DNA of 64,000 bases from Streptomyces sp. DH-12 (GTDB taxonomy: Bacteria > Actinomycetota > Actinomycetes > Streptomycetales > Streptomycetaceae). Shown piece by piece: positions 58,801-64,000 of this stretch. The translations under genes were made by a program, and so were the position numbers. The stretch covers positions 1-64,000 of the forward strand of contig NZ_PPFB01000001.1 in NCBI RefSeq assembly GCF_002899455.1, given 5' to 3'. The notes beneath the pieces were generated by a model. That model was not told the origin of the DNA. It saw only the letters and a list, made by a program, of their open reading frames with translations, and ran no database searches. Position 1 is the first letter of the stretch. Each line of letters starts with the position of its first letter.

Positions 58801-61800
58801 CCCGCCGCCCTCGCCCACGGTGAGGAGCGCGTCCAGGTCCTGGAGGTGGACGCCTCGGCGGGCCGTGCCGAACTGACCGAGGCGCTCCGGGCCCCCCTCG
58901 CGGCGGAGGAGACCGACGCCGTCGTGTCGCTGCTCGCCTTCCCCGGCACTCCCCGGGAGGACGGCGGCCACCTCACCGAGGGCGCCGAACGCACCCTCGC
59001 CCTCGTGCAGGCCCTCGGTGACCTGGGATGCGAGGCGCCCCTCTTCCCGCTGACCCGGGGCGCCGTCGCCGCCGGGCGCGCCGACACGTCCGACCACCCC
59101 GAGCAGGCCGCCGTCTGGGGTCTGGGCCACGTGGCCCGGCTGGAGTACCCCGCGGGCTGGGGCGGTCTCGTCGACCTGCCGGACCGCCTGGACGACCGGG
59201 CCGCCCACCGCCTGCGCGCCCTCACCGTCGCTCCGGCCCGGGAGGACCAGGTCGCCCTGCGCGCCTCCGGCGTCCTCGGGCGGCGGCTCGTCCGGGCCCC
59301 GGAACCCGCCACCGCGCCCGCTCCCGCCGCCGACCGCACCTGCGGCACCGTCCTCGTCACCGGCGCCACCGGAGCCCTGGGGACCGCGGTCGCCCGCGAC
59401 CTGGCGGCCCGGGGCGCCGGCCACCTGCTCCTGCTGAGCCGCCGGGGAGGTGCGGCCCCCGGTGCCGCCGAACTCGCCGCGGAACTCCGCGAACTCGGCA
59501 CGGAGGTGACGTACGCCGCCTGCGACGCGGCCGACCGGGAGGCCCTGGCCGCCGTCATCGCGGCGATTCCGCCGGAACGTCCGCTCACCGCCGTCCACCA
59601 TGTCGCCGGAATCGTCGACGACGGTGTCCTGGAGGCCCTCACGCCCGAGCGGTTCCGTGCCGTGGCCCGGGCCAAGGCCGAGGCCGCGCACCACCTCCAC
59701 GAGCTGACCCGCGAGCTGCCGCTCACCGCCTTCGTGCTCTTCTCCTCCGTCATGGGCGTCACCGGCAACCCCGGCCAGGGCGGCTATGCGGCGGCCAACG
59801 CCTACCTCGACGCGCTCGCGGCCCACCGGCGGGCCGCCGGGCTGACCGCCACCTCCCTCGCGTGGGGTCCCTGGGCGGGCGAGGGCATGGCCGCCGAGGG
59901 CGACGTCGCCGAGCGGCTGCTCCGCCGGGGGCTGGCCCCGCTCGATCCGCAGGCGTGCCTGGAGGTGCTGGACTCCGCCGTGCGCCACGGCGAGACCGCG
60001 CTCACCTTCGCCGACGTGCGCTGGGACCGGTTCGCGCGAGTGGTCCGCGGCACCCGCCCCCACCGGCTCCTCGACGAGGTAGCCGGTGCGGCCGAACCGG
60101 AGGAGATCGCTGCCGGTGCGGCCGGGAGAACCGACCTCGCCGTGCTCCCGCAGGCCGAGCGCGAGCGGACCGCGCTGCGCCTGGTGCGCGAGCTGGCCGC
60201 CGACGTCCTCGGCCACCCGGCCGCCGAATCGGTGCGCACCGGTGTGCCCTTCCGCGAGCAGGGGGTCGACTCGCTCGCCTCCGTCCAGTTGCGCGACCGT
60301 CTCGCCCGCGCGACCGGGCTGCGTCCGGCCGTCGGCGTCCTCTTCGACCACCCGACGCCGAAGGCGCTCGCCCGCCACCTGTGCGCGCTCGCCGCCCCCG
60401 CCGACGGCACGGCCGCCGCCCCGGCGCCCGCCGGGGCGGCCCCGGCGGCCCTCGACGACGACCCGGTCGCCATCGTCGCCATGGCCTGCCGCTACCCGGG
60501 CGGTGTCCGCTCGCCCGAAGAACTCTGGCGGCTGGTCGACGAGGGACGCGACGCCACCTCCCCCTTCCCCACCGACCGGGGATGGGACCTCGCCACCCTC
60601 CTCCACCCCGACCGCACCCGGCCCGGCGCCTCCGCCGTGGGCTTCGGGGGATTCCTGGACGGCGCCGGGGAGTTCGACCCCGCCTTCTTCGGCGTCTCCC
60701 CACGCGAGGCCGCCGCGATGGACCCGCAGCAACGGCTGCTGCTGGAACTTTGCTGGGAGACGCTGGAGCGCGCCGGGCTCGACCCGGAGGCGCTGCGCTC
60801 CTCCGACACCGGTGTCTTCGTCGGCGCCTCCCACCAGGACTACGGCCCGCGCCTGCACGACGCCCCCGAGGACGTCGCCGGATACGTCCTGACCGGCAGC
60901 GCGGGCTCCGTCCTCTCCGGACGGCTCGCCTACACCTTCGGCTTCGAGGGCCCGGCCCTCACCATCGACACCGCCTGCTCCTCCTCCCTGGTCGCCCTGC
61001 ACTCGGCCGTCCGCGCCCTGCGCTCCGGCGAATGCGGGCTCGCCCTGGCCGGCGGCGTCACCGTGATGGCCACGCCCGGCGTCTTCGTCGAGTTCAGCCG
61101 CCAGCGTGGCCTCGCCCCCGACGGGCGCTGCAAGGCGTTCGCCGCCGGGGCCGACGGCACCGCCTGGGCGGAGGGCGCCGGCCTGCTCCTGCTGGAGAAG
61201 CTCTCCGACGCCCGCCGCAACGGCCACCAGGTCCTCGCCGTGATCCGCGGTTCGGCGGTCAACCAGGACGGCGCCTCCAACGGCCTCACCGCCCCCAACG
61301 GCCCCTCCCAGCAACGCGTGATCCGCCAGGCCCTGCGGGACGCCCGGCTCGGCGCCGACGAGGTCGACGCCGTCGAGGGGCACGGCACCGGCACAGCGCT
61401 CGGCGACCCCATCGAAGCCGAGTCCCTGCTCGCCACGTACGGGAAGCGGCCCGCGGACCGCCCGCTCCTGCTGGGCTCACTGAAGTCCAACATCGGCCAC
61501 GCCCAGGCTGCCGCGGGCGTCGGCGGCGTCATCAAGATGGTCGAGGCGATGCGCCACGGCATCCTTCCCCGCACCCTCCACGTGGACCGGCCCAACCCGC
61601 AGGTCGACTGGGACGCGGGCGCCGTCCGGCTGCTGACCGGGGCGATGCCGTGGCCGGACGCCCCGGACCGCCCCCGCCGTGCCGCGGTCTCCTCCTTCGG
61701 CATCAGCGGCACCAACGCCCACGTCATCGTCGAACAGGCCCCCGTCCCCACCGCCCCCGAGCCCGGCCCGGCCGCGGCGCGGCCGCCCGCACCGGCCCCG

Positions 61801-64000
61801 CCCGGCCCCGTCGCCTGGCCGCTGAGCGCCCGGACCGAGGCGGCGCTGCGCCGCCGCGCCGCCGACCTCGCCACCTGGCTGTCCGGACCTGGCCGCGCCC
61901 TGCCCACCACCCGCACCGGGCACGCCCTCGCGACCACCCGCGCCGCCCTCGGCCACCGCGCCGTCCTCCTCGGCCGCGACCACGACGACTTCGCCACCGC
62001 CCTCGCGGCCCTCGCCGAAGGCCGCCCCGCACCGGGCCTCGTACGCGGCCGGGCCCGGGGCCGCGACCTGGCCTTCCTGCTCCCCGGACAGGGCAGCCAG
62101 CGCCTCGGCGCCGGACGCGGGCTGCACGCCGCCCACCCGGCCTTCGCCGACGCCTTCGACGCGGTCACCGCCGCCCTCGACCCGCACCTCGACACCCCCG
62201 TGCGCGACGTCCTGTGGGCCGACGAATCCGCCCCCGGAGCTGCGCTGCTCGACCGTACCGACCACACACAGGCCGCCCTTTTCGCCCTGGAGGTCGCCCT
62301 CTTCCGGCTGATCGAGGCGGAAGGCGTCCGGCCCGGTCTCCTCATCGGCCACTCCGTGGGCGAGGTCGCCGCCGCCCACCTCGCCGGGGTGCTCTCGCTG
62401 CCGGACGCCTGCGCCCTGGTCGCGGCCCGCGGCCGGCTCATGCACTCCGCCCCCGGCGACGGCGCCATGCTCGCGGTGGAGGCCACCGAGGAGGAGGTCG
62501 CCCCGCTCGTCGCCGCCGAGCCCGCCCGCCTCTCCGTCGCCGCCCTCAACGGCCCGCGCGCCACCGTCCTCTCCGGTCACCGCCAGGCGGTCGAGGAACA
62601 GGCGGCCCACTGGGCGGCCCGGGGGCGGCGGACCCGCCTGCTGCGCGTCTCGCACGGCTTCCACTCGCCGCAGATGGACCCGGTGCTCGACGCCTTCCGC
62701 GAAGTGGTCCGCGAACTCGACTTCGCCGAGCCCCGCATCCCCGTCGTCTCGAACGTCACCGGCGACCTCGCCGACCCCGCCCTGCTGCGCTCCCCGGAGT
62801 ACTGGGTCACCCACATCCGCGCCACCGTCCGCTTCCACGACGGTGTGCGCGCCGCCCTGCGCCACGGCGTCGGCACCTTCCTCGAACTCGGAGCCGGAAC
62901 CGTCCTGTCCGCCATGGCCCAGGAGTGCGTCCCCGAGCCCGGCTCCGCCTCCGGGGCCCACCGCCCGGTCTTCGTCCCCGCCCTCACCGGCGCCACCGAC
63001 GAGCAGGACTCCTACGCCAAGGCCCGCGCCCTCCTCCACGCCCACGGCCACCCGGCGGACCCCGAAGCCCTCTACGGTCCCGGCCCCCATCCCCGCACCG
63101 ACCTGCCCACCTACCCGTTCGAGAGGACCCGCCACTGGCTCACCGGGTCCGTCCCGGCCGCCGACGCCGCCACCACCACCGGTCTCCGGCCCACCGGCCA
63201 CCCCTTCCTCGGCTCCGCGATCCGCCTCGCCGACGGCGGCACCCTCCTCTCCGGCCTCCTGCGCACCGCCGACCACCCCTGGCTGGCCGACCACCGGATC
63301 GCCGACCGGACCGTCGTCCCCGGCACCGCCCTCCTGGAGGCGGTCCTGCACGCCGGAGCCCTGACCGGCTGCCGGCATCTGGAGGAACTCACCCTGGAGA
63401 CACCCCTGGTCCTCCCCGAGGAGGCCTCGGAAGGGGTACGCCTCCAGCTCACCGCTGCCGCCCCCGACCGGGACGGCCACCGGACCGTGACCCTCCACTC
63501 CCGGCCCGCCGCCGACGGGGACGCCACGGACGGGCAGGAGGAGACCGGGTGGACCCGGCACGCCGTCGGCCGGCTCACGACCACCGCCCCGGACGACCCG
63601 GCCGCCCCCGCCACCCGGCCGCCCGCCGACGCCCACCCCCTCGACCTCACCGCCCTCTACCGGCGCTTCACCGCCAACGGCCTCGACTACGGCCCCGCCT
63701 TCCACGGCCTGCGCGCCGCCTGGCGCCACGGCGACACCCTGTACGCGGAGCTCCGTGCACCCGAAGCGGCCGACGCCCCGCGACCCGGCTCCGGCTTCAC
63801 CCTCCACCCGGCCCTCCTCGACGCCGCCCTCCACCCGGTCGGCCTCGGCACGCTGGACGGCGACACCGGCACCGGGCTGCTCCCCTTCTCCTTCACCGGC
63901 GTCCGCTTGTACGCGGCCGAGCCGGGCCCCCTGCACGTACGGATCGACCCCTCGGGCCCCGCCACAGTCGCCGTCCACCTCGCGGACGCCGCGGGCCGGA
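52888..64000 (+). CDS. Type I modular polyketide synthase, loading module plus two modules (incomplete)
   Basis: The frame is open to the window end, so at least 3,700 residues are encoded. The loading KS has Gln (codon 53452) in place of the active cysteine (DAAQASS), making a decarboxylating KSQ. Its AT has GHSVGE and HAFH, and its ACP has GFDS (55870). Module 1 is KS (DTACSSS), AT (GHSVGE, HAFH), KR (LVTGATGALG, VDDG, Tyr in GQGGYAAAN) and ACP (GVDS). Module 2 is KS, AT (GHSVGE, HGFH) and DH (HRIAD, YGPAF, LLDAALH). All ATs look malonyl-specific. The KR lacks the A-type tryptophan, so it is B-type. Start GTG 52888, GTG 52906 or ATG 52918. Confidence 0.95.
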   Translation, partial: MESGDRVGATMHEGGTGTAGARRGAEGAAGRGGPVAVIGLACRLPGGPDPAAFWRLLGEGRDAVGEAPPGRAPATGRPAGHLEDVAGFDPAFFGISPREARSVDPQQRLVLELAWEALEDAGVPAARLRGERVGVFMGAMADDWAALTGPAAAPPTPHTLTGVNRGMIANRVSYTLGLRGPSLTVDAAQASSLVAVHLACTSLRLGESAVALAGGVNLNLTPGGTRTADAFGALSPDGRCHTFDHRANGYVRGEGGATVVLKRLADAQADGDRVLCVIRGGAVNNDGGGDALTMPSEDAQRELLRLAHADAGVDAAHIDYVELHGTGTRAGDPVEAGALGAVLGAARPAGQPVPVGSVKTNIGHLEGASGIAGLVKTALLLHHRRLVPSLHFERAHPSVPLDRLNLRVLTESEEWPRTGRPPLAAVSSFGMGGTNCHLVLEAAPPAGPEETGRGRAAADQEAPARPAAPTVLPLTARSADALSAQAARLHGHLTDHPDAALADVAHSLATTRTVFEHRAAVLADDPKAALAGLATLAGSGASRIAVRGLAGAGGVCFLLPGQGSQRAGASRELYAAHPVFARAFDEVAAALTPHLDHPVQEILHAEPGSERAALLDRTGHTQPALFAFQTALVRLFEHWGIRPALLLGHSVGELTAAHVAGALTLPDAAALVAARGRLMEQLPEGGAMLAVEAAEEEVLPLLDAYAGALCVAAVNGPRAVVLSGDAAAVRDARRHWTQAGRRTKTLRVSHAFHSARMDPMLDAFRARAEAADHRAARIPFVSNLTGRLVGGPGDEQPLDADYWVRHAREAVRFHDGLRTALDLGVTTFLEIASGAPLAPMVHACAADRDGRDHGVVTVPALRPGRPEHTTALTAAAQLFVRGAEVDWDTATGTAGARRVPLPTYAFQRSRHWPEQPGTAGHDPEPGPRPAAGPGPRPEAADTGRTPSPAGGPGPDLHDAGAVLALVRREAADVLAYGATEELRPDRTFRDLGFDSFMGVELCTRLAAATGLDLPATLVFDHPTPQALADHLTAAARPAAAASQAAAAAGAEHEPIAVVGMAVRAPGGVRTPEELWRLLAADGDAIGGFPEDRGWDLDRLQGPEGAATREGGFLHEAAWFDPEPFGISPREALAMDPQQRLLLETSWEALERAGIAPATLRGRAAGVFVGAIPQEYGPRMHEPSGEAGGYLLTGTTTSVASGRIAYTFGLRGPALTVDTACSSSLVALHLACQSLRRGETALALAGGVTVMAHPGMFVEFSRQGGLAPDGRCKSFGAGADGTGWSEGAGMLVLARLSDALREGHEVLAVVRGSAVNQDGASNGLTAPSGTAQQSLIREALADARLAPSDIDAVEAHGTGTTLGDPIEARALLATYGQDRDPDRPLWLGSVKSNIGHTQAAAGVIGVIKMVESLRRGVLPRSLHAEEPSPHVDWQSGSVALLTEAHPWPAGDAPRRAGVSSFGISGTNAHAIIEEAPPAAARAAAPAAAADGPVVPWLLSAESEEALRAQADQLAAHLRDQAEPPPPADVALSLATTRSALRHRTAVVGAHPSQLIAALARFRAHEAHPGSGPAFLFTGQGAQRVGMGRELYAAYPVFAEAFDAVCARVDGGLGRSLKTVVFDGEGAEGVGLLDRTRFTQAALFAVEVALFRLLESWGVRPDALLGHSVGEIVAAHVAGVLGLDDACALVVARGRLMDALPAGGAMVAVEASEDEVRAALVEGVSVAAVNGPRAVVVSGAEAAVEQVAAALAERGARTKRLTVSHAFHSVLMDPMLEEFRQVAKTLTYGPARIPVVSNLTGEVAGPELSTAGYWVRHVREAVRFADGIRTLHDRGVTRFLELGPDGVLTAMAQNTLAEAEGALFAPVLRKGRPETSSLVTTVADLHTHGGEVDWAAFFAGTGARPVALPTYPFQRTRYWLASPASAPAATGRTGGGERYRISWTPLADPAARPVRRRLVVAPAGLTDPVALAVPAALAHGEERVQVLEVDASAGRAELTEALRAPLAAEETDAVVSLLAFPGTPREDGGHLTEGAERTLALVQALGDLGCEAPLFPLTRGAVAAGRADTSDHPEQAAVWGLGHVARLEYPAGWGGLVDLPDRLDDRAAHRLRALTVAPAREDQVALRASGVLGRRLVRAPEPATAPAPAADRTCGTVLVTGATGALGTAVARDLAARGAGHLLLLSRRGGAAPGAAELAAELRELGTEVTYAACDAADREALAAVIAAIPPERPLTAVHHVAGIVDDGVLEALTPERFRAVARAKAEAAHHLHELTRELPLTAFVLFSSVMGVTGNPGQGGYAAANAYLDALAAHRRAAGLTATSLAWGPWAGEGMAAEGDVAERLLRRGLAPLDPQACLEVLDSAVRHGETALTFADVRWDRFARVVRGTRPHRLLDEVAGAAEPEEIAAGAAGRTDLAVLPQAERERTALRLVRELAADVLGHPAAESVRTGVPFREQGVDSLASVQLRDRLARATGLRPAVGVLFDHPTPKALARHLCALAAPADGTAAAPAPAGAAPAALDDDPVAIVAMACRYPGGVRSPEELWRLVDEGRDATSPFPTDRGWDLATLLHPDRTRPGASAVGFGGFLDGAGEFDPAFFGVSPREAAAMDPQQRLLLELCWETLERAGLDPEALRSSDTGVFVGASHQDYGPRLHDAPEDVAGYVLTGSAGSVLSGRLAYTFGFEGPALTIDTACSSSLVALHSAVRALRSGECGLALAGGVTVMATPGVFVEFSRQRGLAPDGRCKAFAAGADGTAWAEGAGLLLLEKLSDARRNGHQVLAVIRGSAVNQDGASNGLTAPNGPSQQRVIRQALRDARLGADEVDAVEGHGTGTALGDPIEAESLLATYGKRPADRPLLLGSLKSNIGHAQAAAGVGGVIKMVEAMRHGILPRTLHVDRPNPQVDWDAGAVRLLTGAMPWPDAPDRPRRAAVSSFGISGTNAHVIVEQAPVPTAPEPGPAAARPPAPAPPGPVAWPLSARTEAALRRRAADLATWLSGPGRALPTTRTGHALATTRAALGHRAVLLGRDHDDFATALAALAEGRPAPGLVRGRARGRDLAFLLPGQGSQRLGAGRGLHAAHPAFADAFDAVTAALDPHLDTPVRDVLWADESAPGAALLDRTDHTQAALFALEVALFRLIEAEGVRPGLLIGHSVGEVAAAHLAGVLSLPDACALVAARGRLMHSAPGDGAMLAVEATEEEVAPLVAAEPARLSVAALNGPRATVLSGHRQAVEEQAAHWAARGRRTRLLRVSHGFHSPQMDPVLDAFREVVRELDFAEPRIPVVSNVTGDLADPALLRSPEYWVTHIRATVRFHDGVRAALRHGVGTFLELGAGTVLSAMAQECVPEPGSASGAHRPVFVPALTGATDEQDSYAKARALLHAHGHPADPEALYGPGPHPRTDLPTYPFERTRHWLTGSVPAADAATTTGLRPTGHPFLGSAIRLADGGTLLSGLLRTADHPWLADHRIADRTVVPGTALLEAVLHAGALTGCRHLEELTLETPLVLPEEASEGVRLQLTAAAPDRDGHRTVTLHSRPAADGDATDGQEETGWTRHAVGRLTTTAPDDPAAPATRPPADAHPLDLTALYRRFTANGLDYGPAFHGLRAAWRHGDTLYAELRAPEAADAPRPGSGFTLHPALLDAALHPVGLGTLDGDTGTGLLPFSFTGVRLYAAEPGPLHVRIDPSGPATVAVHLADAAGR

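Noticed and set aside
52687..61383. A 2,898-codon open frame on the minus strand
   Set aside because: It is the antisense shadow of the PKS gene. The plus-strand frame has all catalytic motifs, and the minus translation is Gly/Arg-rich without domains.
56041..61750. Long near-repeats within the PKS
   Set aside because: They are the homologous KS and AT domains of successive modules, not a separate repeat element.
1..64000. CRISPR arrays, tRNA or rRNA genes
   Set aside because: No spaced identical repeats of CRISPR type and no cloverleaf or rRNA-like stretch were seen on either strand.

Overview
The window is high-GC actinomycete DNA, almost certainly Streptomyces. It carries a plasmid-type replication and partition block (about 14.2-22.6 kb) between two biosynthetic regions, so a large (probably linear) Streptomyces plasmid is the simplest reading; no telomere is visible.

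Layout. (1) 0-2.9 kb is decayed: a DsbA-like lipoprotein gene with an in-frame stop, a frameshifted DEAD/DEAH helicase remnant, and an ABC-F (antibiotic-resistance type) ATPase remnant whose D-loop region holds an expanded 9-bp repeat. (2) 13.2 to 3.0 kb, minus strand, is one tight ten-gene operon in which nearly every junction is a 4-bp GTGA/ATGA overlap: AfsA-like hotdog protein, isoprenylcysteine-methyltransferase-like membrane protein, nitroreductase-like protein with an apparent internal deletion, PEP-synthase/rifampin-phosphotransferase-like dikinase, cytochrome P450, NTF2-like protein, nucleotidyltransferase, dTMP-kinase-like P-loop kinase and two ketosynthase III-type enzymes. I recognise no characterised pathway with this set; it is the best candidate for an undescribed system. 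(3) 14.2-22.6 kb is plasmid maintenance: two winged-helix genes framed by copies of a 20-bp motif and a 28-bp-arm inverted repeat, parAB with at least four copies of a 19-bp parS-like palindrome (one inside parB), an iteron-rich origin, and split primase-polymerase and SF3-type helicase genes.

(4) 22.9-30.5 kb is a gamma-butyrolactone-type control island: flavin monooxygenase, ArpA/ScbR-type receptor, AfsA-type synthase, acyl-CoA carboxylase epsilon and beta subunits, a second receptor homologue and a SARP activator. Butyrolactone-receptor (ARE-like) palindromes lie in front of most of them. (5) 30.6-39.9 kb is unusual: tandem ACP protein, two Sfp-type phosphopantetheinyl transferases, an aromatase/cyclase-like didomain protein, a condensation-condensation-hydrolase protein lacking adenylation and carrier domains, and a second SARP. 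(6) 40-52.5 kb has a large LuxR-family (LAL) activator, a PqqD-like protein, type II thioesterase, dTDP-glucose 4,6-dehydratase, a sugar SDR enzyme, a two-component system, an ABC exporter with a tiny hydrophobic protein, and a macrolide-type glycosyltransferase, typical of self-resistance. (7) From 52.9 kb to the end is a type I polyketide synthase: KSQ-AT-ACP loading module, KS-AT-KR-ACP, then KS-AT-DH..., all ATs with malonyl-type motifs. The order would fit a glycosylated macrolide, including the 16-membered platenolide type, but the window stops too early to name the product.

A second regulatory layer is visible: arrays of heptamers resembling TCCAGCG or its complement, repeated every 11 bp, lie in several promoter regions of 32.8-52.7 kb. 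This is the spacing expected for SARP activators. A plausible cascade is autoregulator, receptor, ARE, SARP, 11-bp arrays, and the structural genes.
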